DNA from: an uncultured Clostridium sp.
GTDB taxonomy: Bacteria; Bacillota; Clostridia; TANB77; CAG-508
DNA: 29,282 bases
Direction of reading: 5' to 3'
NCBI GenBank assembly: GCA_900552655.1
Contig: USAE01000016.1
Location: 1-29,282 of the forward strand
Of this stretch, positions 15,186 to 24,012 are shown one piece after another. Numbering within the stretch: the first letter of the stretch is position 1; each line of letters starts with the position of its first letter. The position numbers and the translations under genes are program-made. The notes beneath the pieces were generated by a model that did no database searches, was not told the DNA's origin, and worked only from the letters and a program-made list of their open reading frames with translations.

Positions 15186-15380
15186 TTTAAGCACCTCGGC
15201 TTTTAATAATAACAAGAATTATAATTATAATTTCTTATAATAAGTATTATATGATAAAAAGGAAAAAAATGCTAGTAAAAAATCGGTATAGAAAGCTTAA
15301 ATTATATTTTAAAAAACCAATACAAATCGGAATAAGGATTTTGGAAATGCTTTAAAAAAGGAACTTAAAATAAAAAATGC
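15186..15380. other. asd upstream spacer, no assignable element
   Basis: Extremely AT-rich sequence between asd and the ileS leader promoter. On the minus strand a TATAAT occurs about 60 bp upstream of asd, but no convincing -35 box pairs with it. Nothing else is recognised here: no reading frame with a ribosome-binding site and no strong hairpin. Confidence 0.5.
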
Positions 15381-15408
15381 TTGCAAAATAAAAAAATCGT
15401 GATATAAT
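15381..15408 (+). promoter_or_regulatory. Promoter of the T-box leader/ileS
   Basis: -35 TTGCAA (15381-15386) and -10 TATAAT (15403-15408) are separated by 16 bp. Transcription would start near 15415 and give a leader of about 345 nt. Confidence 0.7.
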
Positions 15409-15439
15409 ATTTTCACAATAAAAAAGACAAAATAAGGAC

Positions 15440-15675
15440 AACACAGTTATAAAATAATCTTTAAGAGAGCTAGATGTAAGCTGAAATTCTAGTAAGATAA
15501 AAATAATTGTTATCACCTTATATGTTGCATAGCTGAAAATATAAAATAAAAATTAAAGTAAGCTTTGTCGTACCCTCTGCGTTAAAGAGAATTAAGAGAA
15601 TAACATTAGTTATTAAATTAGGTGGTACCGCGGAATTTTACCTTTTCGTCCTATGTAGGATGGAAAGGTTTTTTG
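15440..15675 (+). ncRNA. T-box riboswitch (isoleucine) upstream of ileS
   Basis: The conserved T-box AGGTGGTACCGCGG is at 15620-15633; its bulge pairs with the uncharged tRNA 3' end. Stem I starts near 15463 (AGAGAGCTAGATG). The specifier is probably ATC (15512-15514, within TATCACC), an isoleucine codon followed by a purine, which matches the downstream ileS. Uncharged tRNA-Ile would stabilise the antiterminator and allow ileS expression. The start given here is approximate. Confidence 0.93.
15641..15674 (+). terminator. T-box leader terminator
   Basis: CCTTTTCGTCCTA (15641-15653) pairs with TAGGATGGAAAGG (15656-15668), a 13-bp stem with two G-U pairs and a 2-nt gap at the tip, followed by six T (15669-15674). 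It competes with the antiterminator that contains the T-box sequence. Confidence 0.9.
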
Positions 15676-15760
15676 TATGTTAGGAAAGAATTACATACCA
15701 TAAAATTTAGCATTCAATTTAAGTGAAAAACCTAATAGTAAAAATAAAGGAGGAGTTACA

Positions 15761-18700
15761 GTGTACAAAAAAGTAGAACTTAAAGATGGTTTTGTTGGAA
15801 TGGAAAATGATGTTGCAAAACTATGGAAAGAAAAAAATATTGTAAAGAAAAATTTTGCAATGAACGAAGGAAAAAGATACTTTACATTTTATGATGGTCC
15901 ACCAACAGCAAATGGAAGACCACATGTTGGACATATCGAAACAAGGGTTATGAAAGATATTATTCCAAGATATAAAGTAATGAAAGGTTACAAAGTTTTA
16001 AGAAAAGCAGGCTGGGATACACATGGACTTCCAGTAGAGCTAGAAATAGAAAAAAAATTAGGAATTTCTGGGAAACAACAAATAGAAGATTATGGAGTAG
16101 AAAAATTTGTTGAAGAATGTAAAGAAAGCGTTTTCTCATATGTTAATTTATGGGAGCAAATGACAGATAAAGTAGGATATTGGGTAGATATGGAAAAGCC
16201 ATATGTAACATACCACAATGAATATATAGAATCTGTATGGTGGGCTTTAAAAGAAATGTGGAAAAAAGGTTTGCTTTATGAAGGTCATAGAGTAATGCCA
16301 TATTGCCCAAGATGTGGAACAGCACTTTCATCACACGAAGTTGCACAAGGATATAAAGATGTTAAAGACTTAACTTGTGTTGCAAAATTTAAAGTTAAAG
16401 ATGAAGATAATAGATATATTTTAGCTTGGACTACAACACCTTGGACATTACCATCAAACTTAGCATTATGTGTTAATAAAGCATATACATATGTAGATGT
16501 AAAAGTTAATGTTGGAACAGAAGAAGAAGCAAAATATGAAGTTTACGTATTGGCTAAAGATTTAGTAGAATCAATCTTAAAAGATAAAGAATACGAAATA
16601 ATTAAAGAATATAAAGGTTCAGAATTACTAGGAACAAAATATGAACAATTAATGCCATTTGCAAAAATAGAAGGAAAAGCATTCGAAGTAATACATGGTG
16701 ACTATGTCACTTTAACAGATGGTACAGGTATAGTACATATTGCACCAGCATATGGTGAAGACGATAGCTTAGTTGCTAAGCAAAATGGGATTACATTTGT
16801 AAACTTAGTAGATAAAGAAGGAAAATTCGTAGAAGAAGTAGAACCTTGGGCTGGAAAATTTGTAAGAGATTGCAATGAAAGTATATGCAAATGGTTACAA
16901 GAAGAAAATAAATTATTTAGTAAAGAAAAACATTTACACTCATATCCACATTGCTGGAGATGTGACACACCACTTTTATATTATCCAAAAGAAAGTTGGT
17001 TTGTTGCAATGAGCAAACTAAGAGACAATTTATTAAAAAATAATGACCAAATAAATTGGATGCCAGAAACAATAAAAACAGGAAGATTTGGAAAATTCTT
17101 AGAAAACGTTATAGACTGGGGAATTTCTAGAGATAGATATTGGGGAACACCACTTCCTATTTGGACTTGCGAATGTGGTCACAGAGAATGTATAGGTAGT
17201 ATAGAAGAACTAAAAGAAAAAGGCGAAAATGTACCAGAAAATATAGAATTACATAAACCATATATAGATGAAGTACATTTAAAATGTCCACATTGTGGAA
17301 AAGAAATGACAAGGGAAAAAGAAGTTATAGATTGTTGGTTCGATTCTGGATCTATGCCTTTTGCACAATGGCATTATCCATTCGAAAACAAAGAAATATT
17401 TGAAGCAAACTTCCCAGCTCAATTCATTTCAGAAGCGATTGACCAAACAAGAGGATGGTTCTATACATTACTTGCAGTTTCTACTTGTTTATTTGATAAA
17501 CCATCATACGAAAATTGTATTGTATTAGGTCATGTTTTAGATGATAAAGGACAAAAAATGTCTAAATCTAAAAAGAATGGTGTAGACCCATTCGAACTAT
17601 TAGATACAGTTGGAGCAGATGCTACAAGATGGCATTTCTATACATGTAGTAGTCCTTGGATTCCAACAAGACTTTCTGTAAAAAGTGTACAAGAAACACA
17701 AAGAAAATTCTTAAGCACACTATGGAATGTATATTCATTCTATGTTTTATATGCAGAAATAGATAAGTTTAACCCAGTAAAATATAAGGATTTCGAAGTA
17801 ACAAATGTAATGGATAAATGGATTACATCTAAAATGAATACATTAATAAAGGAAGTAGACGAAAAATTAAATAATTATGATATAACAGCAGCAGCATTAC
17901 TAATAGAAGATTTTACAGACGAACTTTCTAACTGGTATGTACGTAGAAACAGAGAAAGATTTTGGGCAAGTGGAATGGAAGACGATAAAGTAGGAGCATA
18001 TATAACTTTATACAGAGTATTAGTGGATTTAATAAAAGTTTCTGCACCATTTGTACCATTTATAACAGAAGATATTTACCAAAACTTAGTTGTAAATTTA
18101 AATAGTGAAGAACCAGAAAGTGTTCACCTATGTTTATGGCCAGAAGTTTGCGAAGAAAAAATAGATAAAGACTTAGAAAAAGAAATGGATTTAGCATATA
18201 AAATTGTTAAATTAGGTAGAAGTGCAAGAAATGCAGCTAATATAAAAAATAGACAACCACTTTCAGAAATGTTAATTTCTGTAGGAACACTTCCAGAATA
18301 TTATGGTGACATAGTAAAAGAAGAATTAAATGTAAAAGAAGTTTCTTTAGGTGCAGATATGTCTAAATATGTTGACTTCGAGATAAAACCAAACTTACCA
18401 GTTTTAGGAAAAGAATATGGAAAATTAATTCCAAAAATAAGAGAAGCTATATCTAAATTAAACCAAATGGACTTAGCAAACAAGGTAAAACAAGGAAAAG
18501 TAGAATATATAGAAGTAGAAGATACACAAATAGCCTTAGACGAAACGAACCTTTTAGTAACAATGCAAGGAAAAGAAGGATATGCATTTGCAGGAGAAGG
18601 AGAATTAGGAGTTATATTAGAAACAACAATAACACCAGAACTTAAAGAAGAAGGTTATGTAAGAGAAATTTTATCTAAAGTACAAAATATGAGAAAAGAC

Positions 18701-18901
18701 AGAGGATTCGAAGTATTAGATAGAATTAACTTGTATTTTGCAAACAATGACAACTTAAAAACAACAATAGAAAAATACAAAGAACAAATAATGAAAGATA
18801 CATTATCAGATAATATATTCTATAACGAAGAAAGAGAAAACTATGTAGAAACAAAAATAAATGATGAGACAATTAACATAGACGTAGAAGTAAATAATTA
18901 A
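15761..18901 (+). CDS. ileS: Isoleucyl-tRNA synthetase, type 2 (eukaryote-like)
   Basis: A 1046-aa class Ia synthetase that charges tRNA-Ile. It starts with GTG at 15761, with AAGGAGGAG just upstream. The HIGH-type motif HVGH is at 55-58 (GRPHVGH) and KMSKS at 599-603. Residues about 180-400 form the editing domain (WTTTPWTLPSN; GTGIVHIAPAYGEDD). The layout ISGKQQIEDYGVEKF followed by WVDMEKPYVTYHNEYIESVW, and the C-terminal extension without a zinc finger, match IleRS2 rather than common bacterial IleRS1. In characterised bacteria, type-2 enzymes are insensitive to mupirocin. Expression is controlled by the isoleucine T-box in its leader. It is followed by a GGGACG hairpin and a terminator. 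Confidence 0.95.
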   Translation: MYKKVELKDGFVGMENDVAKLWKEKNIVKKNFAMNEGKRYFTFYDGPPTANGRPHVGHIETRVMKDIIPRYKVMKGYKVLRKAGWDTHGLPVELEIEKKLGISGKQQIEDYGVEKFVEECKESVFSYVNLWEQMTDKVGYWVDMEKPYVTYHNEYIESVWWALKEMWKKGLLYEGHRVMPYCPRCGTALSSHEVAQGYKDVKDLTCVAKFKVKDEDNRYILAWTTTPWTLPSNLALCVNKAYTYVDVKVNVGTEEEAKYEVYVLAKDLVESILKDKEYEIIKEYKGSELLGTKYEQLMPFAKIEGKAFEVIHGDYVTLTDGTGIVHIAPAYGEDDSLVAKQNGITFVNLVDKEGKFVEEVEPWAGKFVRDCNESICKWLQEENKLFSKEKHLHSYPHCWRCDTPLLYYPKESWFVAMSKLRDNLLKNNDQINWMPETIKTGRFGKFLENVIDWGISRDRYWGTPLPIWTCECGHRECIGSIEELKEKGENVPENIELHKPYIDEVHLKCPHCGKEMTREKEVIDCWFDSGSMPFAQWHYPFENKEIFEANFPAQFISEAIDQTRGWFYTLLAVSTCLFDKPSYENCIVLGHVLDDKGQKMSKSKKNGVDPFELLDTVGADATRWHFYTCSSPWIPTRLSVKSVQETQRKFLSTLWNVYSFYVLYAEIDKFNPVKYKDFEVTNVMDKWITSKMNTLIKEVDEKLNNYDITAAALLIEDFTDELSNWYVRRNRERFWASGMEDDKVGAYITLYRVLVDLIKVSAPFVPFITEDIYQNLVVNLNSEEPESVHLCLWPEVCEEKIDKDLEKEMDLAYKIVKLGRSARNAANIKNRQPLSEMLISVGTLPEYYGDIVKEELNVKEVSLGADMSKYVDFEIKPNLPVLGKEYGKLIPKIREAISKLNQMDLANKVKQGKVEYIEVEDTQIALDETNLLVTMQGKEGYAFAGEGELGVILETTITPELKEEGYVREILSKVQNMRKDRGFEVLDRINLYFANNDNLKTTIEKYKEQIMKDTLSDNIFYNEERENYVETKINDETINIDVEVNN

Positions 18902-18934
18902 TTTGAACATTGGGGACGAGTTTAAAAGTTCAAA
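18902..18934. repeat. Hairpin with GGGGACG in the loop after ileS
   Basis: TTTGAAC (18902-18908) pairs with GTTCAAA (18928-18934); the loop contains GGGGACGAG (18912-18920). It resembles the hairpin at 14129-14166 in layout and in sharing GGGACG, and comes just before the proper terminator of ileS. Confidence 0.45.
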
Positions 18935-18940
18935 AAATAA

Positions 18941-18977
18941 AAAAGCATACTATTAATTTTTATATAGTGTGCTTTTT
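18941..18977 (+). terminator. ileS terminator
   Basis: AAAAGCATACTAT (18941-18953) pairs with ATAGTGTGCTTTT (18964-18976), a 13-bp stem with one T-G pair and a 10-nt loop. The descending arm ends in five T. Confidence 0.85.
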
Positions 18978-19015
18978 ATATGCACAAAATACCATTACAA
19001 ACTTTGACAAAATTC

Positions 19016-19044
19016 TTGTAAAAAAATCTACATTTTTATATAAT
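19016..19044 (+). promoter_or_regulatory. Promoter of the P-loop kinase-like gene
   Basis: -35 TTGTAA (19016-19021), a 17-bp spacer, and -10 TATAAT (19039-19044). A perfect TTGACA at 19004-19009 is 29 bp from the -10 and too far away to pair with it. Confidence 0.65.
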
Positions 19045-19074
19045 ACAAATAATTAAAATCTAGGGGGAATAGAA

Positions 19075-19650
19075 ATGGCAAATTCAAAATTAATAGTAGT
19101 AGAAGGTCCACAAGGCGCAGGAAAAACAACAATTACAGATTATTTAAGATATGCAATGTCATATACAAATTTATATAGACTATGTGGAACTGCAGATAGC
19201 TCAAAAGAAGGAAAAAAGAAAGCAGAAGAAATGTACGAAGGATTAATTAGATATTTAAAAGATTTAGAGAATCAAAGTATTAATTTAGTATTTGATAGAA
19301 CATTTTTTACAGAGGAAAATTATTGTAGACTTGGTTATAAAGAATATTCTTTTACAGATGTATATGAAAAGTTATTAGATGATTTTAGCAAACTAGATTT
19401 TGAAATATATTATATAACATTGTACTTAGAGGATGAAGACTTATATTCTAAGAGATTGGAAAGAAAGAATAAAGCAGTAACGAAATATGCAAAATTTGAA
19501 AGTGAAAAAAGTATAATGCAACAAAAAGTATATTTAGAGATGTCAGATGAAATAGAAAATAAATACAAAAATATACATTGTCTAAAAATAGAAAATAGCA
19601 AAGATTTAGAATTAACAAAGCAAGAATTAAAAGAAAAAATAGGATTTTAA
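19075..19650 (+). CDS. P-loop nucleotide kinase-like protein (thymidylate-kinase superfamily)
   Basis: A 191-aa P-loop NTPase. The Walker A motif GPQGAGKTT is at 11-19. FDRTFFTEENY, near residue 78, resembles the DR(Y/F/H) substrate-binding motif of thymidylate and deoxynucleoside kinases. A basic, lid-like segment (RLERKNKAVTKY) follows near residue 128. It is the right length for a nucleoside monophosphate kinase, but it lacks the clear dTMP-kinase signature, so the substrate is uncertain. The start has AGGGGG a few bases upstream. It is monocistronic, with its own promoter and lying between the ileS terminator and the queA promoter. It may be a nucleotide-salvage enzyme or an uncharacterised kinase. 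Confidence 0.75.
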   Translation: MANSKLIVVEGPQGAGKTTITDYLRYAMSYTNLYRLCGTADSSKEGKKKAEEMYEGLIRYLKDLENQSINLVFDRTFFTEENYCRLGYKEYSFTDVYEKLLDDFSKLDFEIYYITLYLEDEDLYSKRLERKNKAVTKYAKFESEKSIMQQKVYLEMSDEIENKYKNIHCLKIENSKDLELTKQELKEKIGF

Positions 19651-19653
19651 TAC

Positions 19654-19682
19654 TTGAGTATACATAAAAAATATAGTATAAT
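19654..19682 (+). promoter_or_regulatory. queA promoter
   Basis: -35 TTGAGT (19654-19659) and -10 TATAAT (19677-19682) with a 17-bp spacer. The leader of about 55 nt holds a small TTGCAA/TTGCAA pairing; I see no preQ1 riboswitch. Confidence 0.65.
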
Positions 19683-19744
19683 AATCTTGAGTTTTGCAAT
19701 ATAGTTGCAAGAAAATTACAATTAATAGATAGGAGATTTTTCAA

Positions 19745-20767
19745 GTGAACGTTTCAGACTTTTATTATGACTTACCAGAAGAATTAATAGCACAAACACC
19801 AATAGAAAAAAGAGATGAATCTAGATTAATGGTTTTAAATAGAAAAGACCAAAGTATAGAACATAAACAATTTAAAGATATAATAGATTATCTAGAACCA
19901 GGAGATTGCTTAGTAAGAAACAATACTAAAGTTATACCAGCAAGATTATATGGGAAAAAAGCAACAGGTGCTAAAATAGAATTTCTTTTATTAAACCAAA
20001 TAGAAGGAGATATATGGGAATCTATAGTAAGACCTGGGCATAAATTAAAACCTGGTACAGAAGTAGAATTTGGTGATGGAATATTAAAAGCAACTGTATT
20101 AGACATAATGCCAGGTGGAACTAGAAAAGTAGAATTTAAATATGAAGGAATATTTAACGAAATATTAGACAAAATTGGATTAATGCCATTACCACCATAT
20201 ATTCATGAATCGTTAAAAGATAAAGATAGATACCAAACAGTATATGCAAGATATGAAGGATCAGCAGCAGCACCAACAGCAGGTTTACATTTTACACCAG
20301 AACTTTTTGAAAAATTAAAGCAAAAAGGAGTAGAAGTTGCAAATGTAACATTACATGTAGGAATTGGAACTTTTAGACCAGTAAAAGTAGAGAATGTAGA
20401 AGAGCACCATATGCACTCAGAACATTATTATATAAAACAAGAAGATGTAGACAAAATAAATAATGCAAAAAAGAATGGTAAAAGGGTTATTGCTATAGGA
20501 ACTACATCTTGTAGAGTATTAGAAACAATAGCAGATGAAAAAGGAATGGTAAAACCTACAGAAGGCGATACACAAATATTTATATACCCTGGGTACAAAT
20601 TTAAATGTTTAGATGGGTTAATTACAAATTTCCATTTACCAGAATCAACATTAATAATGCTTGTTTCAGCTTTAGCAGGAAAAGAATATATTATGAAAGC
20701 TTATAATGAAGCAGTAAAAGAAAGATACAGATTTTTTAGTTTTGGAGATGCAATGTTTATTAATTAA
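19745..20767 (+). CDS. queA: S-adenosylmethionine:tRNA ribosyltransferase-isomerase
   Basis: A 340-aa QueA that transfers and isomerises the ribosyl part of SAM onto preQ1-modified tRNA, giving epoxyqueuosine. Recognised by the N-terminal FYYDLPEELIAQTPIEKRDESRLMV block split over 6-31, the NNTKVIPARL segment, APTAGLHFTPEL, the HVGIGTFRPV strand, and the C-terminal NFHLPESTLIMLV. Full length for the family. The start is GTG at 19745 with AGGAG (19731-19735) at 9 bp. Followed by tgt, the enzyme of the preceding pathway step; this queA-tgt order is standard in Firmicutes. Confidence 0.97.
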   Translation: MNVSDFYYDLPEELIAQTPIEKRDESRLMVLNRKDQSIEHKQFKDIIDYLEPGDCLVRNNTKVIPARLYGKKATGAKIEFLLLNQIEGDIWESIVRPGHKLKPGTEVEFGDGILKATVLDIMPGGTRKVEFKYEGIFNEILDKIGLMPLPPYIHESLKDKDRYQTVYARYEGSAAAPTAGLHFTPELFEKLKQKGVEVANVTLHVGIGTFRPVKVENVEEHHMHSEHYYIKQEDVDKINNAKKNGKRVIAIGTTSCRVLETIADEKGMVKPTEGDTQIFIYPGYKFKCLDGLITNFHLPESTLIMLVSALAGKEYIMKAYNEAVKERYRFFSFGDAMFIN

Positions 20768-20845
20768 AAAAAGTATTAAATTTTTATAATGTAGCTTTAC
20801 AAAAGAAATTTCTAAAAAATATAAAATTTAAGTAAGGAGGAAAAT

Positions 20846-21979
20846 ATGAAACCAGCAATAACATATGAATTAATTCATAAGTGTAAGCAAACTGGTGCAA
20901 GAAGAGGTGTAATTCATACTCCTCATGGAGATATACAAACACCAGTATTTATGCCTGTTGGAACGCAAGCAACAGTAAAAAGTATGACGCCTGATGAACT
21001 AAAAAATGAGATAGATGCAAAAATTATATTATCAAATACATACCATTTATATTTAAGACCAGGAGAAGAGGTAATTAAAGAAGCAGGTGGACTTCACAAA
21101 TTTATGAATTGGGATAGAGCTATTTTAACAGATAGTGGAGGGTTCCAAGTTTTTAGCTTAAGTGGACTTAGAAAAATAACAGAAGAAGGTGTAGAATTTA
21201 GATCTCATTTAGATGGAAGAAAAATAGTATTTACACCAGAAAGTGTTATGAATACAGAAAATATTTTAGGATCTGACATAATGATGGCTTTTGATGAATG
21301 TTGTCCTTATCCTTCAACATATGACTATACTAAAAAGTCTATGGAAAGAACTACAAGATGGGCAAAAAGATGTAAAGAAGCACACTCAAGACCAGAAGAA
21401 CAAGGATTATTTGGAATTATACAAGGTGGATTTTATAAAGATTTAAGAGAAAAATCTACAAGAGACTTAGCAAAATTAGATTTACCAGGTTATGCAATAG
21501 GTGGAATAAGTGTAGGAGAACCTAAAGAAGAATTTTTAGATATTCTTAGGTTTACAGCACCACTTATGCCAGAAAACAAACCAAGATATCTAATGGGAGT
21601 AGGCTCACCAGATTATTTAATAGAAGCAGCTATGGCTGGAATAGATATGTGTGATTGTGTATTACCAACAAGAATTGCGAGAAATGGAACAGCAATGACA
21701 TGGAATGGAAAAGTTGTAATAAGGAATGCAACTTATGAAAAAGACTGGGGCCCTATAGATAATGAATGTGATTGCTATGCATGTAGAAATTATACTAGAG
21801 CATATATTAGACATTTAATAAAAGCAAAAGAAATTTTAGGTGTAAGACTACTTTCAATTCATAATGTCTACTTCTTGACTAAACTTATGGAAAGAGTTAG
21901 AATTGAAATAGAAAACGACAATTTCGGAAACTTTAGAAAAGAATTTTATAAAAAATACGGATATGATACAAAAGAATAA
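20846..21979 (+). CDS. tgt: Queuine/preQ1 tRNA-guanine transglycosylase
   Basis: A 377-aa Tgt that exchanges the wobble guanine-34 of tRNAs with GUN anticodons for preQ1. The catalytic Asp96 lies in DSGGFQVF, and the second catalytic aspartate is in the MCDCVLPTR region. The zinc site is Cys308, Cys310, Cys313 and His339, with the canonical CxCx2Cx25H spacing. AAGGAGG precedes the ATG. In many Firmicutes tgt is followed by yajC and secDF; here yajC is missing and a WG-repeat membrane protein begins 17 bp later. Confidence 0.97.
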   Translation: MKPAITYELIHKCKQTGARRGVIHTPHGDIQTPVFMPVGTQATVKSMTPDELKNEIDAKIILSNTYHLYLRPGEEVIKEAGGLHKFMNWDRAILTDSGGFQVFSLSGLRKITEEGVEFRSHLDGRKIVFTPESVMNTENILGSDIMMAFDECCPYPSTYDYTKKSMERTTRWAKRCKEAHSRPEEQGLFGIIQGGFYKDLREKSTRDLAKLDLPGYAIGGISVGEPKEEFLDILRFTAPLMPENKPRYLMGVGSPDYLIEAAMAGIDMCDCVLPTRIARNGTAMTWNGKVVIRNATYEKDWGPIDNECDCYACRNYTRAYIRHLIKAKEILGVRLLSIHNVYFLTKLMERVRIEIENDNFGNFRKEFYKKYGYDTKE

Positions 21980-21996
21980 TAAGTAGGGGGAAGATT

Positions 21997-23448
21997 ATGG
22001 ATTTATTTGATGATGAAGAACTGTTTAAAGAGCAGAAGAAAAAAGTAAAAAGAAATAGTGTAGTTATAATTTCTTGTATAGTAGTAGCTGTAATATTAAT
22101 AATAGGAATTGTATGTGCAATGATGTATTTCCAAAGTTTGGAATGGGGAATTACAGTTGATGGAATGGGAATGCCACTAAAAGAAACTACTATTATAACA
22201 GATGAACAAACAGGAAAAATATTTGTATCAGTTTCAGATGTTGCACCACGTGTAAAAGGATACCAATATTTAAATGGGGAATATGGTCAAAATACAGAAG
22301 ACCCTAATTCTGGTGTAGTACAGTGCGCAGACGAAGTAGTAGAAATTAAAGCAAATGAAAACAAAATTAATAAAATATTATTAAAAGAAGATACAAAAGA
22401 TAATGAATATGGTTATATGTATTTATCAGAAAAAATTAAATATGCAAATGGTCAACTATATGCTTATGTAGAAGATTTACAAGTATTATTAAATGCAAAA
22501 ATAAATTATAATCAAGCAACAAATAAAATAGTATTAGTAGGAACAGAATATTTATATGAACAATATCAAACGAAAATTGCAAGTTTAGGATATAACTCTG
22601 TAGATTCTAACTTTGTTAATAAAAAAGCACTTGCATCAGATATGATTGTAGCTAGAAAAGATAATGGGTTAATTGGTATTATTAGACCAGATGGAAAAGA
22701 AATTGCAGGAGCTCGTTATGAAAGTGTACAATGGTTAGAAACAACAGAAGAATTTTTAGTAGAAAGTAATGATAAATATGGAATTATAAGTGAATTAGGT
22801 CAAAGTAAGATTTCTATGAATTATGATTCTATAAAATTACTAGATAAAGATACAGGGTTATATATAGTTAGATCTAGCAACAAATATGGTGTAATAAATA
22901 AGAGTGAAAGACAAATATTATATTCAGAATATGATCAAATTGGTGTAAACAAAGACCAATATCCAAGTTTAAAAAATGAAAATCAATATTTATTTTATGA
23001 TTCTATAATTCCTGTACAAAGAGATGAAAAATGGGGATTATTTAATATAAATGGAGAAATGATATTACCAATAGAATATGCAAGTATTGGTTGCATAGTA
23101 TCTTCACAACAAACAAAATCTGCTAATAATGCAATATTATTAGAGGAATATGAAGGAATTATAGTTGGAAAACAAATAAGCGAAAATGATAGAAATAAAA
23201 AATATGCAGTATACAATCCATTAGGAGAACAACTAGTTGACTTTGTACTAGATAATATTTATTATAGAACAGAAAATGGTAAAGATGTATATTACTTAGA
23301 AATGGGTGGACAACAAGGAAATCTAGATGAAGTATTTAAAGCAAATGGAATTAAAAAGGTAAATACAAATATTAATGACTCAAACTTAAACAATAATATG
23401 AATATAAATAATGGAACATCAAATCCAAATGAATTAGTAAAAAATTAA
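21997..23448 (+). CDS. Membrane-anchored WG-repeat protein with a copper-amine-oxidase-N-like domain
   Basis: A 483-aa protein of unknown function. A cytoplasmic acidic/basic head (1-20) is followed by one transmembrane segment (about 21-45); the rest should lie outside the membrane. Residues about 50-182 look like a copper amine oxidase N-terminal-like domain (YAYVEDLQVLLNAKINYNQ ending in KIVLVG), often found in Firmicute surface proteins. Then come about five WG/KWG-type repeats at roughly 222-247, 258-282, 295-318, 342-366 and 400-424; each has a (K)YG or WG core and a DG/NG turn. The tail is rich in Asn. No signal-peptidase site is evident. It lies between tgt and a TIGR04086 protein, where yajC often occurs. 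The ribosome-binding site is AGGGGG. Confidence 0.8.
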   Translation: MDLFDDEELFKEQKKKVKRNSVVIISCIVVAVILIIGIVCAMMYFQSLEWGITVDGMGMPLKETTIITDEQTGKIFVSVSDVAPRVKGYQYLNGEYGQNTEDPNSGVVQCADEVVEIKANENKINKILLKEDTKDNEYGYMYLSEKIKYANGQLYAYVEDLQVLLNAKINYNQATNKIVLVGTEYLYEQYQTKIASLGYNSVDSNFVNKKALASDMIVARKDNGLIGIIRPDGKEIAGARYESVQWLETTEEFLVESNDKYGIISELGQSKISMNYDSIKLLDKDTGLYIVRSSNKYGVINKSERQILYSEYDQIGVNKDQYPSLKNENQYLFYDSIIPVQRDEKWGLFNINGEMILPIEYASIGCIVSSQQTKSANNAILLEEYEGIIVGKQISENDRNKKYAVYNPLGEQLVDFVLDNIYYRTENGKDVYYLEMGGQQGNLDEVFKANGIKKVNTNINDSNLNNNMNINNGTSNPNELVKN

Positions 23449-23459
23449 TATCATAAAAA

Positions 23460-23495
23460 TAAGCCTTCCTAAATAAAATTTATTAGGGAGGCTTA
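23460..23495 (+). promoter_or_regulatory. Hairpin that sequesters the TIGR04086 ribosome-binding site
   Basis: TAAGCCTTCCTAA (23460-23472) pairs with TTAGGGAGGCTTA (23483-23495), a 13-bp stem with one T-G pair and a 10-nt loop. The ribosome-binding site AGGGAGG (23485-23491) lies in the descending arm, 8 bp before the ATG at 23500. No T-run follows, so it is not a normal terminator. Translation of the next gene may be conditional. Confidence 0.65.
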
Positions 23496-23499
23496 AATT

Positions 23500-23889
23500 A
23501 TGGAAGAGGGATTATTAAAAAAGAATGGAATGGCTATATTAAAAGGTGAGATAATAGCATTTGGGATAAATATTTTAGCATTAATTATATTATCTTTAAT
23601 AATGACATATTCTACAATATCGGACAGTGCAATTCCAACATTAGTAGTTGCACTAAATACAATAGCGGTATTAATAGGAAGTTCTGTAGCAACGATAAAA
23701 TTACAAAAAAGAGGAATTGTAAATGGGATAATAATAGGAAGCTTGTATATATTAATATATTTATTAATTTCGCTAATATTTTCTGGAAATATAAATTTTT
23801 CTAGTAAAACTATTTTAATAATATTATTAGGAATTATTTCTGGAGGAATAGGTGGAATAATAGGTGTTAATCTTAACAAAAAGAATTAA
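23500..23889 (+). CDS. TIGR04086-family four-helix membrane protein
   Basis: A 129-aa integral membrane protein with four predicted helices at about 17-38, 45-65, 73-94 and 103-124, short loops and a basic C-terminal end. The size, the KGEIIAFGINILALI start and the GGIGGIIG motif in the last helix suit the TIGR04086/YrzE-like family, which often lies close to yajC-secDF in Clostridia. No function is known. Its ribosome-binding site is enclosed in a hairpin (23460-23495). It has its own terminator, so it may be the last gene of a transcript beginning at queA or tgt. Confidence 0.8.
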   Translation: MEEGLLKKNGMAILKGEIIAFGINILALIILSLIMTYSTISDSAIPTLVVALNTIAVLIGSSVATIKLQKRGIVNGIIIGSLYILIYLLISLIFSGNINFSSKTILIILLGIISGGIGGIIGVNLNKKN

Positions 23890-23913
23890 ATTTAAGAAAA
23901 ATGAATAAGTATA

Positions 23914-23951
23914 AAATTCAACTATTTGGGAAAAAATAGTTGAATTTTTTT
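23914..23951 (+). terminator. Terminator after the TIGR04086 gene
   Basis: AAATTCAACTATT (23914-23926) and AATAGTTGAATTT (23935-23947) form a perfect 13-bp stem with an 8-nt loop, followed by a run of T to 23951. Confidence 0.9.
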
Positions 23952-24012
23952 ATGATTTAAGATAGAATTTAAACAGACTATATTCAATGTTTTTAACTAA
24001 GGAGGAGAAAAA

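Noticed and set aside
19004..19009. Perfect TTGACA as -35 box of the P-loop kinase-like gene
   Set aside because: It is 29 bp from the nearest TATAAT; TTGTAA at 19016 gives the correct 17-bp spacing.
19683..19744. preQ1 riboswitch upstream of queA
   Set aside because: The leader has only a small TTGCAA pairing, without the C-rich loop and A-rich tail of preQ1 aptamers; tgt and queA are also not usual targets.
23493..23879. Long minus-strand reading frame opposite the TIGR04086 gene
   Set aside because: It mirrors the real gene, has no ribosome-binding site, and its hydrophobic composition results from the complementary strand of a membrane-protein gene.
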